From: Arthrobacter globiformis
GTDB taxonomy: Bacteria > Actinomycetota > Actinomycetes > Actinomycetales > Micrococcaceae
DNA: 64,000 bases
NCBI RefSeq assembly: GCF_003261175.1
Contig: NZ_QLNP01000007.1
Span: 48,973-112,972, forward strand
Reading direction: 5' to 3'
Part shown: piece by piece, positions 1 through 9,120 of the stretch
How the letters are laid out: the number at the start of each line of letters is the position of its first letter
How positions within the stretch are numbered: the first letter of the stretch is position 1
Made by a program: the position numbers and the translations under genes
Notes under the pieces: model-generated
Told to the model about the DNA's origin: nothing
Seen by the model: the letters and a program-made list of their open reading frames with translations, nothing else
Database searches by the model: none

Positions 1-392
1 TCGCTGCGGCAGGCGAGGGTGAGGGAGTACGTGCCGCTCGGCAGCTGGCCGGTGGACTCCGTCTTGCTGTGTCCCCCCTCAACGCTGCCGTAGTTCGTAC
101 TGAAAACCTGTCCCTCAGCGTCAGGCATGACCTCCTTCGCCCAATCCGTGAGCTCCTCGCCCGACACCGGCTCGTTCTCCAGCGGGTCCCGGGGCAACAC
201 TGGATCCGTCACCACAGGGCTGGCATCTGGAAGTTCGCCCCGGCCGTCGTCATAGCTGTATTCACAGCCGCCGAGGACCACGGCAATCAGCACAAGGAAA
301 AGCACGACGGCGGCTGTCGGCGCCCGCAGCCAAAGCGTGCGTTGCGCCCGCCCCAGGAAACGACGCGCGGAGGCCATCCGCACCGTGGGCAT
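1..392 (-). CDS. putative lipoprotein, 3' end cut by window edge
   Basis: About 130 residues are visible; the C-terminus runs off the left edge. The N-terminus has Arg residues, a hydrophobic run (AAVVLFLVLIAVVLGGC) and a lipobox-like LGGC near residue 40, so it is probably exported and lipid-anchored. After the Cys comes an acidic, Pro-rich linker, then a segment ending in LPSGTYSLTLAC. That segment resembles VPAGDYTLTITC in the lipoprotein encoded just upstream at 515-958, so the two look like diverged tandem copies. Start ATG at 392 or the in-frame ATG at 377; neither has a strong ribosome site. Function unknown. Confidence 0.6.
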   Translation of the reverse strand, partial: MPTVRMASARRFLGRAQRTLWLRAPTAAVVLFLVLIAVVLGGCEYSYDDGRGELPDASPVVTDPVLPRDPLENEPVSGEELTDWAKEVMPDAEGQVFSTNYGSVEGGHSKTESTGQLPSGTYSLTLACRS

Positions 393-514
393 ATCCCGAC
401 TTTAGGCCTGCCGGAGGCGCCGGTACAGATGGCAATCCGCCGCGATGAAAAATTATGCCGGGCCGTCCCGGAGCTGGGGCGTCCATGCGGCCCTGCTGCC
501 GACCTTGGCCCGAA

Positions 515-958
515 CTAGCGCGCTGGAACCAGATGGTAGGCGTACAGGAGCGGCGCGTCCACGCTGGAGGCGCTGATTTCCATCCGCCCGGCCTTCGGTA
601 CCGTGATATCCGCGGTTTCCCGGCTGCCGTTGCAGGCTGCTCCGGCTTCCGCCAGCTCGTTGCCGGCGAGCGTCACCGCGAAGAACGCCTTCCCGCCGCC
701 GTCGCAGGTAATGGTCAGCGTGTAGTCGCCCGCCGGGACGCTGGCCGCCGCCTGGATGATCCGGTCCCGGTTGAGGATCTTGCCGGAATCCTCCAGCACT
801 GCTTGGCCGTCGGAGGGCAGGGCGGTGGCCCGCCACTGCGGAACATCGGCATTTTCGATCGACACCACGGGGGAGCAGGCAGCAGTTGCCAGCAGTATGA
901 CGGCGGACGCGGCCGCCCCACCCAGGGCACGGGAAATCAGTGGAGAACGGTCAGGCAT
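515..958 (-). CDS. putative secreted lipoprotein
   Basis: 147 residues. The ATG at 958 gives a classical lipoprotein signal: MPDRS, hydrophobic AAASAVILLATAAC, with Cys about residue 27. The mature part has two further Cys residues (ITCDGG and GAACNG) that could form a disulfide, and a compact beta-rich look (DYTLTITC, AFFAVTLAGNEL, TADITVPKAGRMEISASS). No known domain is recognised. Upstream in-frame starts exist but would bury the signal peptide. It lies 10 bases after the stop of the membrane-anchored gene at 969-1559 and before the similar lipoprotein at 1-392, so the three probably form one minus-strand operon. Confidence 0.65.
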   Translation of the reverse strand: MPDRSPLISRALGGAAASAVILLATAACSPVVSIENADVPQWRATALPSDGQAVLEDSGKILNRDRIIQAAASVPAGDYTLTITCDGGGKAFFAVTLAGNELAEAGAACNGSRETADITVPKAGRMEISASSVDAPLLYAYHLVPAR

Positions 959-968
959 GACTTCAAAC

Positions 969-1559
969 TTACCCGTTTGAGGTGCCGCCGGTTGACCTCC
1001 CTCTGCTCCCGATCCGCCGCGCGGCCACAAAAGAGACAAGTCTGTCTGCCTCTGCCAGGACTTTGGCCGTGCCTGCGGAGGACGACAGCACCCGCTCGCC
1101 CCGGGACTCCAGGGTCACGGGGATGACCGTGCGCCGCGCAGCGCCGGGCGGCCCCGCAGTTTGGTGAGGTGGGGGCTGTGGTTCCGGCCCCTGCGGTTCC
1201 GGGGGTGGGGGTTTCGCGGCCTCGCGACTGGCGCTCTCCTCGGACAGGGTCAGGGCATCGATCTTGGCACCGCCGATTTTGTCCAGCATCTCGTAGTCCT
1301 CGTCCGTGCACAGATCGCTGGCCGCCAGATGCTTCAGTGCGACCAGGCCCACGATTGCCCTGCTGAAATCGCGGTCCATGGCAAGGTCGATGGCCCACTG
1401 GGTCCGTTTCCACCACTGGTCCCGCCGGTCCGCCTGGCGGCGCTGGGCGAGCGTGCGGCAGGCGATCCAGGCAGCAATGACGGCGGCCAGCAGCGGTGCG
1501 AATGCCGCCGCGTACCGCAACCCATCGGGATCAGCCGCCACTGCCTGTGTTCCGAGCAT
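969..1559 (-). CDS. hypothetical single-pass membrane protein
   Basis: 196 residues. A hydrophobic segment (YAAAFAPLLAAVIAAWIAC, about residues 16-34) near the N-terminus is followed by a basic stretch (RTLAQRRQADRRDQWWKR), then a helical cytoplasmic region, a Pro-rich linker (about residues 114-135) and a basic tail. The helical part resembles the small actinobacterial membrane proteins with a single anchor and a cytosolic helical bundle, but no named family is recognised. It is the first gene of the apparent operon with the two lipoproteins downstream. Function unknown. Confidence 0.6.
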   Translation of the reverse strand: MLGTQAVAADPDGLRYAAAFAPLLAAVIAAWIACRTLAQRRQADRRDQWWKRTQWAIDLAMDRDFSRAIVGLVALKHLAASDLCTDEDYEMLDKIGGAKIDALTLSEESASREAAKPPPPEPQGPEPQPPPHQTAGPPGAARRTVIPVTLESRGERVLSSSAGTAKVLAEADRLVSFVAARRIGSRGRSTGGTSNG

Positions 1560-1705
1560 GGCCCAACTGTAGCTTCACGCCCCGACAATAATCAGTCGCG
1601 GAATAGTCAGGCACCCTACGCCTTGCCCGGGTCCTCGGCATGCTGCGGCCGGCGGAGCCGGGAGGGTCGGGGCACACGGTCATGGCCGGGAAATAGACTT
1701 GGCCG

Positions 1706-3325
1706 GTGACCGAACCAACGCACTTCACCGCCGGCAACACTCCCGACGCACCGCGCAGCGACCAGCCCGACCTCCTGCATGCCCTGGCCTCAGACCTCCG
1801 CGACGTCGGCTACACCCTGGAAGGCGTGGCAGATCTGCTGGGGGACTCGGCCTACGCGGCCCTTAACCGGGACCAGCTCATCCCGGCACTGATCGCGACT
1901 GAAGCAGCAGCCGCCGGCGAGCCGGGCACCGCGGCGCTGGCCGCCGTCGTGCGTTTCTGGCTTCTGGCCGTTCCGCAGGAAGCGGAGGTGCTCGACGCCG
2001 CGCTGCCGCGGACGCGCGCCGAAGGCCTGGTGGCCCTTGGCCTGGCGAAAACCACCGGGACCGAGGTGGCCGCGGAAGCGGATCTGCGCCCCTACGGCTG
2101 GGAGTCGGGCGGCAATGGCGGCGTCGAAATCTGGGTGGCCAGCGACCTCGCGGCGCACCAGCGGCCCGGCGTCCTCCGGCACGACCACGTCCTGGGCATC
2201 GGGCAGGCATCCACCACCCTTGTTCAGACGACCATCCGACGCCCTGCCGAAAGAGCACTGGACCTGGGCACCGGCTGCGGCATCCAGAGCTTCCACCTCC
2301 TGCAGCACAGCGCCCATGTCACCGCCACTGACATCTCGAAGCGTGCCCTTGCGTTCACGCGCTTCAACCTCCTGCTCAATGCCGAGGCCCTAAAGATCGA
2401 CCCGGCAAGGCCGGAAGAGCGGGTCAGCCTGCGGATCGGATCGCTCCTCGAGCCTATTGCCGGCGAGGCCTTTGACCTCGTCGTGTCCAATCCGCCCTTC
2501 GTCATCACACCGCGCACTGCAGGGGAGGCCGCGGTGGACCAGTTCACCTACCGCGACGGCGGCCTGCCGGGGGACGACATCGTCGCGTCGCTCATCCGCT
2601 CCATGCCCGAGGTGCTCGCGCCGGGCGGAACGGCCCAGCTTTTGGGTAACTGGGAAATCCCGGACGGCTCGGCATGGGATGAGCGGCCGCAAAGCTGGGC
2701 CGGTCCGGATACGGACGCCTGGTTCATCCAGCGCGAACAGGTGGGGCCGGAGCAGTACGCCGAGACCTGGCTGCAGGATGCCTCCGAAACCCGGGACCGC
2801 CGGCACTACCAGGAGGCCTATGCCGCGTACCTGGCGGACTTCGCGTCGCGGAATGTCGGCGGGATCGGCTTCGGCATGGTCTTCCTGCGCCGGCCGGTGG
2901 GTGAACGGCGGATCCGCCGGTTCGAGGAGATCACCTATCCGATTGAACAGCCCGTCGGCCCCCACCTGGCGGCAGCGGTGGAACGGGCCGACTGGCTGGC
3001 GGACCACGACGTGTCCGCGGCCCACCTTCTTGTGGCCGAGGACGTCACCGAGGAGCGGCACCAGCGCCCCGGCGCGGAACACCCCGGCGTCATCCTGCTG
3101 CGCCAGGGAGCCGGCCTCCGCCGCACCAACCTGCTGAGCACCGAACTGGCGGGCTTTGTCTCCGCGTGCGACGGCGACCTGACCGCCGGGCAGATTATCG
3201 GCGCCCTTGAGGCGCTGCTGGGCGGAACGGAGGGATTCGACGGCGAGACCTTCCGGGCTGCTCTGCTCACCGAAGTGGCCAACCTCGTCCGGGACGGATT
3301 CCTGCTGCCGGCTTCTCCGGACTGA
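1706..3325 (+). CDS. class I SAM-dependent methyltransferase (HemK/PrmC-like)
   Basis: 539 residues, GTG start. An N-terminal helical region of about 150 residues (DUF7059-like in actinobacterial relatives) precedes a Rossmann methyltransferase domain with SAM motif I LDLGTGCGIQ near residue 186 and the catalytic NPPF motif (VSNPPFVITP) near residue 262. NPPF/NPPY is typical of enzymes that methylate amide nitrogens of glutamine or exocyclic nitrogens of bases, such as PrmC or RlmG/RsmC. The C-terminal 180 residues are an extra domain with no clear match. Long actinobacterial proteins of this type have no established substrate. It is transcribed alone, ending before a large palindrome. Confidence 0.85.
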   Translation: MTEPTHFTAGNTPDAPRSDQPDLLHALASDLRDVGYTLEGVADLLGDSAYAALNRDQLIPALIATEAAAAGEPGTAALAAVVRFWLLAVPQEAEVLDAALPRTRAEGLVALGLAKTTGTEVAAEADLRPYGWESGGNGGVEIWVASDLAAHQRPGVLRHDHVLGIGQASTTLVQTTIRRPAERALDLGTGCGIQSFHLLQHSAHVTATDISKRALAFTRFNLLLNAEALKIDPARPEERVSLRIGSLLEPIAGEAFDLVVSNPPFVITPRTAGEAAVDQFTYRDGGLPGDDIVASLIRSMPEVLAPGGTAQLLGNWEIPDGSAWDERPQSWAGPDTDAWFIQREQVGPEQYAETWLQDASETRDRRHYQEAYAAYLADFASRNVGGIGFGMVFLRRPVGERRIRRFEEITYPIEQPVGPHLAAAVERADWLADHDVSAAHLLVAEDVTEERHQRPGAEHPGVILLRQGAGLRRTNLLSTELAGFVSACDGDLTAGQIIGALEALLGGTEGFDGETFRAALLTEVANLVRDGFLLPASPD

Positions 3326-3338
3326 CGTCGGTCCCATA

Positions 3339-3402
3339 GCGCGAACGGACAGTTGCGGCCCCGGATCTCAACGGATCCGGGGCCGCAACTGTCCGTTCGC
3401 GC
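3339..3402. repeat. long intergenic palindrome, copy 1
   Basis: Inverted repeat with arms of about 29 bases, essentially perfect (left arm begins GCGCGAACGGACAGTTGCGG) around a five-base loop. It lies between the convergent genes ending at 3325 and 3436 and could act as a bidirectional terminator. A related palindrome with the same outer sequence is at 46009-46073, and the last bases of the window (GCGCGAAC) match its left edge, so it is probably a dispersed element. Confidence 0.8.
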
Positions 3403-3435
3403 CGTACTTTTCGCGCTGGGAGCGCCGAGACGCTT

Positions 3436-3753
3436 TCAGTTAATCAGGGCACGGCCCATCCCGGGAGCAGGGACGTCGATGGTGAAGCCGCACATGCAGC
3501 GGTAGGTCACGGCGTCGGCGGTGCCCACGGCCTTCATGGAGCGGATCAGGCGCTGGCCGTCCACCCTGATGGCCATTTCCAGGGAGAACTCCTGATCCAG
3601 GCGCTTCATGGACCGCCGGCAGTGCCGCGGGGTGCCCGTTCCCGCCGACAGCAGGGAGCTGTCGGTGGCCGCGCCCGTGTCCAGGCTTGAGCCTGTCCGT
3701 TCTCCGGCGGACTGGGCTGCCGGCATCAAAGCGTCTTCGTCGAGGGTAATCAT
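3436..3753 (-). CDS. small hypothetical protein
   Basis: 105 residues from the ATG at 3753; a second ATG two codons upstream (3759) is less likely because the AAAGG ribosome site would abut it, whereas it sits six bases before the inner ATG. The N-terminal 45 residues are Ser/Thr/Ala-rich and probably disordered. The C-terminal half (FSLEMAIRVDGQRLIRSMKAVGTADAVTYRCMCGFTIDVP) looks folded and holds a CxC pair that could bind metal or be redox active. No family recognised. Divergent from the HTH regulator at 3939. Confidence 0.55.
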   Translation of the reverse strand: MITLDEDALMPAAQSAGERTGSSLDTGAATDSSLLSAGTGTPRHCRRSMKRLDQEFSLEMAIRVDGQRLIRSMKAVGTADAVTYRCMCGFTIDVPAPGMGRALIN

Positions 3754-3938
3754 GGTCATCCTTTGGGCTTCTCACGGGGCTGCCAACGCTGGCGGCCCCG
3801 CCGCGAACTGCTTGCGGGAGGTCTGTTTACGCATGTAAGCAAAGCATGCTTAGTATTTCCGGGGCAAGCCGGCGGGACATGGACAGTGGTTATCAAGCAT
3901 TTGTTTCAGAGCTCCCTGGTGCTGCGTAAACTGATGAA

Positions 3939-4607
3939 GTGAGTACTGACACGCCGTCCCCGGGACCGGCGCCTGAGGCCGCGCCGCGCCGCAGGAACCG
4001 GCCGGAAAAGAAAGTGGAAATCACCGACCCCAAGGCGATCCGGGCCCTGGCCCATGCCGCCCGCCTGGAGGTCATCTCCGAGCTGTACTCCACGCAGTCC
4101 AGCCGCACGGCCACGGAACTTGCCCAGCAGACCGGGCTCACCCCCAGCGCGATGAGCTACCACCTGCGGGCACTGCAGAAGTGGGGCATCGTGGTCCCGG
4201 CCGAGGCGTCGGCCGACGCCCGCGAACGCCGGTGGAAGGCGGCGGGCACGGATTTTGCGATCAACTCCGGCGGGGCGGTGGCCGGTCCGGACTTCGCGGT
4301 GATCGATCTCGAACTGGACGCATTCCGGCGCCGCGCCAGATCCTATGCCCGGACCCGCGACGAACAGCGCGAACGCGGTGAGTCCGCCGAGCCGGCGTCG
4401 GCCGTGCTGCTCGCCAACAACCTTCTCTATCTGACCGCCGAGCAGCGCAGCGAACTGACGGAAAGGGTCTTTGAGCTGCTCCGGAACTACGAGCTGGAGG
4501 ATCCAAACTGCATTCCACCGGGCGCCGAGCGGATTGCCACCATGTGGTCAATGATTCCGGACGACCGCACCCTGCCAGGGGCCTCAGGCGGCCAGGGCGG
4601 CACCTGA
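3939..4607 (+). CDS. ArsR/MarR-like winged-helix transcriptional regulator
   Basis: 222 residues, GTG start. After a charged, Pro-rich N-terminus (about 25 residues) comes a winged helix-turn-helix: DPKAIRALAHAARLEVISELY, TATELAQQTGLTPSAMSYHLRALQKWGIV, typical of the ArsR-type HTH_20 group. The C-terminal 110 residues are helical and presumably sense a ligand or dimerise. No metal-binding Cys pair is seen, so it is not a classical arsenic sensor. The 180-base region shared with the divergent gene at 3753 contains a TTTACG/TTAGTAT promoter-like pair around GCATGTAAGCAAAGCATGC; this is a weak call. Confidence 0.75.
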   Translation: MSTDTPSPGPAPEAAPRRRNRPEKKVEITDPKAIRALAHAARLEVISELYSTQSSRTATELAQQTGLTPSAMSYHLRALQKWGIVVPAEASADARERRWKAAGTDFAINSGGAVAGPDFAVIDLELDAFRRRARSYARTRDEQRERGESAEPASAVLLANNLLYLTAEQRSELTERVFELLRNYELEDPNCIPPGAERIATMWSMIPDDRTLPGASGGQGGT

Positions 4608-4781
4608 CCGGCGCGGCGGACGGGCGTGGGCTGGCCGTCGGGAACCCGCCCGGTCGGCCGGTATCCACAGCCGTGACGGGCGCCACCGTTTTCCACATGA
4701 CAGCGCAGAATTCTGCAAAATATGGTGAACTAGGCCAGTATGGGCTGATCTGCCCGAGCAATCTTTTTCTGTAGGAGCACT

Positions 4782-7505
4782 GTGCCAAGCAAGGCCAAAA
4801 CCGGCAAGAAACTCGTGATCGTGGAGTCTCCGGCCAAGAGCAAGACCATCGCCAAGTATCTGGGCGAGGGCTTCATCGTTGAGGCCTCCATCGGTCACAT
4901 CCGCGACCTGCCGCAGCCGTCCGAGCTCCCCGCGGACCTGAAGAAAACCTCCCTGGGCAAGTTCGCCGTCGACGTCGAGAACGACTTCAAGCCCTATTAC
5001 GTGGTCTCCCCGGACAAGAAGAAAAAGGTGGCCGAGCTCAAGGCCCAGCTCAAAGACGCCGACGCGCTCTATCTCGCAACCGATGGGGACCGCGAGGGCG
5101 AAGCCATCGCGTGGCACCTCCTGGAGGTCCTGAAGCCCAAGGTCCCCGTGTACCGGATGACCTTCGGCGAAATCACCAAGGAAGCCATCCACCGCGCCAT
5201 GGACAACCTGCGCGACGTCGATGCCGCCCTGGTTGATGCGCAGGAAACCCGCCGCATCCTGGACCGCCTCTACGGCTACGAGATCTCTCCGGTGCTGTGG
5301 CGCAAGGTGGCGCGCGGACTGTCCGCCGGCCGCGTGCAGTCCGTGGTCACGCGCATGGTGGTGGACCGCGAACGCGAGCGCATGGCGTTCAGGTCCGCGT
5401 CCTACTGGGACCTGACCGGGCAGTTTGGTGCCGACGCCGGCTCCTTCAAAGCCAAACTCGCCGCCGTTGACGGCGCCAAGGTGGCCACGGGGCGGGACTT
5501 TAACGACGACGGCGAACTCACCTCGCGCAATGTTGCGCACCTCAACGAGGAGCTAGCCACCTCGCTGGCCGCCGCCCTGCAGGACGCCGACTTCAGGGTC
5601 CGCTCCGTGGACACCAAACCGTACACGCGCCGCCCCGCCGCGCCCTTCACCACCTCCACGCTGCAGCAGGAGGCCGGCCGCAAGCTGCGGTTCTCGTCCA
5701 AGAGCACCATGCAGATCGCCCAGCGGCTGTATGAGAACGGCTACATCACCTATATGCGTACGGACTCCTCGGCCCTGAGCGACGAGGCCGTCACGGCCGC
5801 GCGCCGGCAGGCTGCCGAGCTGTACGGTCCTGAATACGTTCCGCAGTCACCGCGGGTCTACACCAGCAAGGCCGCCAACGCGCAGGAGGCCCACGAGGCC
5901 ATCCGTCCCGCCGGTGACTCGTTCCGCACTCCGGCCCAGGTGGCCAAGCAGCTCAGCGGCGACGAATTCCGCCTGTATGAGCTGATCTGGAAGCGCACCG
6001 TCGCCTCCCAGATGGGCGACGCCAAGGGATCCACCGCCACCATCCGGCTGGGCGCAGTGGCCGCCGACGGCCGCGACGCCGAGTTCTCCGCCTCCGGTAC
6101 GGTCATCACGTTCCCCGGCTTCCTGGCCGCCTATGAAGAGGGCAAGGACGAAAGCCGCGGCGACGACGACTCCGACGAGGCCCGGCGCCTTCCGAACGTC
6201 GCCAAGGGTGACGGCCTGACCGCCTCGGAGATCATCGCCGTCGGCCACGAGACCTCGCCGCCGCCGCGCTACACGGAAGCTTCCCTGACCGCCGAGCTGG
6301 AAAAGAAGGGCATCGGACGCCCGTCCACTTATGCCTCCACCATCTCCACCATCCAGGACCGCGGCTACGTGCGGAAACAGGGCTCGGCGCTGGTGCCGAG
6401 CTGGATCGCGTTCTCCGTGGTGCGGCTCCTTGAACAGCACTTCACGGACTATGTGGACTACGAGTTCACGGCCGACATGGAAGGCGACCTGGACAAGATC
6501 GCCAACGGCCAGGCCGTGGGTGCCGCCTGGCTCAAGCACTTCTACTACGGTGAAGACGCCGACCCCGGCCTGCTGAGCATCGTGAACAACCTGGGCGAGA
6601 TCGACGCCCGCGAGATCAATTCCGTGCCCATCGCAGACGGCATCACGCTGCGCGTCGGCAAATTCGGTCCGTACCTGGAGAGCTCCCTGCCCACGGTCGA
6701 CCCGAAGACCGGCGAAGTGGTGGAGTCCGCCCGCGCCAACGTGCCGGAAGACCTCGCTCCGGATGAGCTCACTGCGCAGAAGGCAGTGGAGCTCATGGAA
6801 ACGGCCGCCCCTGAGGAACGGGTCCTGGGCGCCGATCCCCACACCGGCCACACGGTTGTTGCCAAGAATGGCCGGTACGGCGCCTACGTCACCGAGGTCA
6901 TCCCGGAGATGACCGAGGAACAGCTGGCCAACCAGCCCGTGGAGTACTACAAGAACGGCAAGCCCAAGCCGCCGAAGAAGCCCGTCAAGGCCAAGCCGCG
7001 GACCGGATCGCTGTTCAAGTCCATGACCGTGGACTCTGTCACGCTCGACGAGGCGCTGCAGCTCATGAGCCTTCCCCGGGTGCTCGGAGAGGATGCCGAG
7101 GGCAACCCAGTCACGGTGCAGAACGGCCGCTTCGGCCCGTACCTGAAGAAGGGCACGGACTCACGGTCCATCGGCTCCGAAGAGGAAATCTTCACCATCA
7201 CGCTGGAGCAGGCGCTGGAGATCTACTCCCAGCCCAAGCAGCGCGGTGCCCGCGCCGCCGTGCCGCCGCTGGCCGAGTTCGGTCCGGATCCGGTGTCGGA
7301 GAAGAACATCGTGGTGAAGGAGGGCCGCTTCGGTCCGTACATCACCGACGGCATCACGAACATCACCGTCCCCCGCGACACGTCGCTGGAGGAACTGACC
7401 CGGGAACGCGCCGTCGAACTCCTCGCCGAAAAGCGGGCAAAGGGCCCGGTCAAACGCGCCACCACGCGCAAGGCCCCGGCGAGGAAGGCTGCAGCGAAGA
7501 AGTAG
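4782..7505 (+). CDS. topA: DNA topoisomerase I
   Basis: 907 residues, GTG start behind TAGGAG. Type IA topoisomerase that relaxes negative supercoils by a transient 5'-phosphotyrosine break. The N-terminal TOPRIM domain shows KKLVIVESPAKSKTIAKYLG and DGDREGEAIAWHL. The active-site tyrosine is Tyr324 in the ITYMRTDS motif. The C-terminus has several topo-C repeats in the actinobacterial style (GRYGAYVTE, GRFGPYLKKG, GRFGPYITDG) in place of the zinc fingers of the E. coli enzyme, and ends in a Lys/Arg/Ala-rich tail (about the last 25 residues) that is known in mycobacterial TopA to help processivity. Length is normal for the family. Confidence 0.98.
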   Translation: MPSKAKTGKKLVIVESPAKSKTIAKYLGEGFIVEASIGHIRDLPQPSELPADLKKTSLGKFAVDVENDFKPYYVVSPDKKKKVAELKAQLKDADALYLATDGDREGEAIAWHLLEVLKPKVPVYRMTFGEITKEAIHRAMDNLRDVDAALVDAQETRRILDRLYGYEISPVLWRKVARGLSAGRVQSVVTRMVVDRERERMAFRSASYWDLTGQFGADAGSFKAKLAAVDGAKVATGRDFNDDGELTSRNVAHLNEELATSLAAALQDADFRVRSVDTKPYTRRPAAPFTTSTLQQEAGRKLRFSSKSTMQIAQRLYENGYITYMRTDSSALSDEAVTAARRQAAELYGPEYVPQSPRVYTSKAANAQEAHEAIRPAGDSFRTPAQVAKQLSGDEFRLYELIWKRTVASQMGDAKGSTATIRLGAVAADGRDAEFSASGTVITFPGFLAAYEEGKDESRGDDDSDEARRLPNVAKGDGLTASEIIAVGHETSPPPRYTEASLTAELEKKGIGRPSTYASTISTIQDRGYVRKQGSALVPSWIAFSVVRLLEQHFTDYVDYEFTADMEGDLDKIANGQAVGAAWLKHFYYGEDADPGLLSIVNNLGEIDAREINSVPIADGITLRVGKFGPYLESSLPTVDPKTGEVVESARANVPEDLAPDELTAQKAVELMETAAPEERVLGADPHTGHTVVAKNGRYGAYVTEVIPEMTEEQLANQPVEYYKNGKPKPPKKPVKAKPRTGSLFKSMTVDSVTLDEALQLMSLPRVLGEDAEGNPVTVQNGRFGPYLKKGTDSRSIGSEEEIFTITLEQALEIYSQPKQRGARAAVPPLAEFGPDPVSEKNIVVKEGRFGPYITDGITNITVPRDTSLEELTRERAVELLAEKRAKGPVKRATTRKAPARKAAAKK

Positions 7506-7555
7506 GGGGACCTGCGGGAATTGCGCCGTGCCGTGCAACGTGGTCGAGTAGATGC

Positions 7556-8005
7556 ATGACTGAACAGCCGGAACCCGCAGACACCACCCCGCTGAACGAC
7601 CTTGAGGAAAAGCTGGCCCAGGGCGGCCAGCCGGACGCCGATCCGGTGGACGTCATCCTGTCGTTCCTCAACAACGAGGTCTACATCGTCAGTTCCGACG
7701 CGCTCGAGGGCGAGGATTCCCAGGTTGAGCCGCTGGTGCTGGGCAACGCTGACGGCCAGCCGGTCCTGGCGGTGTTCTCGCACCCCAGCCGCGTGGACTC
7801 GCAGTACCTGGAGGCGGCTCCGAACGTGCTGGGCACGCAGGGCGCCGCAATCATCGCCAACATTGGCGATGAGCTGGGAATGGTCATTAACCCGGGTGCG
7901 GCCTACGGCTTCGAGATCAATCCCGAGGGCATCGCCAACATCAAGCGCGACTTCAAGCGCGCCGACGAAGTGGACCCCAACCCCGCGGGCCTTGAGGGCG
8001 AGTAA
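7556..8005 (+). CDS. SseB-like family protein
   Basis: 149 residues. The central part (DVILSFLNNEVYIVSSD...EPLVLGNADGQPVLAVFSHPSRV) and the C-terminal INPGAAYGFEINPEGIANIKRDF match the SseB N-terminal-domain family, named for a proteobacterial protein of uncertain role. Members in actinobacteria are cytosolic; function is not established. The N-terminus is acidic. Transcribed alone, 50 bases after topA and ahead of ppx on the same strand. Confidence 0.75.
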   Translation: MTEQPEPADTTPLNDLEEKLAQGGQPDADPVDVILSFLNNEVYIVSSDALEGEDSQVEPLVLGNADGQPVLAVFSHPSRVDSQYLEAAPNVLGTQGAAIIANIGDELGMVINPGAAYGFEINPEGIANIKRDFKRADEVDPNPAGLEGE

Positions 8006-8081
8006 CCCCGCGCGGCCGTCCGCGGACTCAAGCCCGCAATGTAGGCGGCGGGTTGCGTCCGCTGCGCCGGCGGGAGGAATA

Positions 8082-8099
8082 ATGGCAGGATGCGGCTAG
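8082..8099 (+). other. five-codon minimal ORF overlapping the ppx start
   Basis: ATG GCA GGA TGC GGC TAG (MAGCG) follows a strong GGGAGGA ribosome site with ideal spacing and overlaps the first codons of the phosphatase gene in another frame. The phosphatase ATG at 8090 is about 13 bases from that same site, so ribosomes may meet the minimal ORF first. May modulate translation, or may be chance. Confidence 0.3.
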
Positions 8100-9082
8100 G
8101 CGTCCTCGATATCGGTTCCAACACTGTCCACCTCCTGTTGGTGGATGCCCACCCCGGCGCGCGGCCTGTGCCTTTCGCCTCGCACAAGCGCCCCCTCTCG
8201 CTGGTGCAGTACCTCGATGGGGACGGCAACATCACCGACGCCGGCCAGCATGAGCTCACGGAGTTCGTGCTCGAGGCCTGGGAGTTCGCGGCGCGGCACA
8301 AGGCCGACGACCTGCTGGCCTTCTGCACGTCAGCCATTCGCGAGGCCACCAACGGGCCCGCGGTGCTGGCGCGGGTGAAGCACGAAACGACGGTGACGCT
8401 GCAGGAACTCTCGGGCAGCGAGGAGGCGTCCATGACATTCTTCGCCGTCCGCCGCTGGTATGGCTGGGGCGCCGGAACGGTCCTGAACTTCGACATCGGC
8501 GGCGGTTCCTTCGAAATGGCATTGGGGCAGGACGAACTGCCGGAACTGGCAACCTCCGTTCCCCTCGGTGCGAGCCGGCTGACCCGGGATTGGCTGCACG
8601 AGGATCCGCCCTCCGCGAAGAGCGTCAAGGAACTGCGCCGCTACATCAGAGCCACCCTCAAACCGGTGGTGCGCAACTTCAACGAGGTGGGCAGGGCGAA
8701 CGTCCTGGCCGGCACCTCGAAGACCTTCCGCTCGCTGGCGCGGATTGCCGGGGCTGCCCCGAGCGACGCCGGCCCCTATGTGAAGCGCGACCTCAACCGC
8801 ACCGACCTCGGCATCTGGGCACAGCGGATCTCTGCCATGAAGACCGAAGACCGGCTGCACCTTCCGGGCGTATCCGAGGCGCGTGCCAACCAGCTGCTCG
8901 CCGGTGCGCTGGTGGCTGAAGCGGCCCTGGAGCTCTTTGAGTACAAGAAAATCAAGATCTGCCCCTGGGCGCTGCGCGAGGGCCTCATCCTCCGCCGGCT
9001 CGACCAGCTGGTCGTCGACGGCCCGCTGGAACCTGCACCGCACGTGGTTGTTCCGCAGGTTTCCGTGCTGCCAGCCATCTAG
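8090..9082 (+). CDS. Ppx/GppA family phosphatase (exopolyphosphatase-like)
   Basis: 330 residues. ASKHA-fold phosphatase: phosphate-1 loop LGVLDIGSNTVHLLLVD at the N-terminus, FCTSAIREATNG, and the GGGSFEM phosphate-2 loop (DIGGGSFEMALG). Family members hydrolyse terminal phosphates of polyphosphate or the 5'-phosphate of pppGpp. The short form, about 330 residues without the C-terminal HD domain, matches mycobacterial Ppx1 (Rv0496). In mycobacteria it lies close to proC, as it does here (475 bases away). Start ATG 8090 fits the conserved MRLGVLDIGSNT beginning. Confidence 0.9.
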   Translation: MRLGVLDIGSNTVHLLLVDAHPGARPVPFASHKRPLSLVQYLDGDGNITDAGQHELTEFVLEAWEFAARHKADDLLAFCTSAIREATNGPAVLARVKHETTVTLQELSGSEEASMTFFAVRRWYGWGAGTVLNFDIGGGSFEMALGQDELPELATSVPLGASRLTRDWLHEDPPSAKSVKELRRYIRATLKPVVRNFNEVGRANVLAGTSKTFRSLARIAGAAPSDAGPYVKRDLNRTDLGIWAQRISAMKTEDRLHLPGVSEARANQLLAGALVAEAALELFEYKKIKICPWALREGLILRRLDQLVVDGPLEPAPHVVVPQVSVLPAI

Positions 9083-9120
9083 GGCTCGCGTTCCGCGTTC
9101 ACTCGCCGGCGGGCCTTAAA

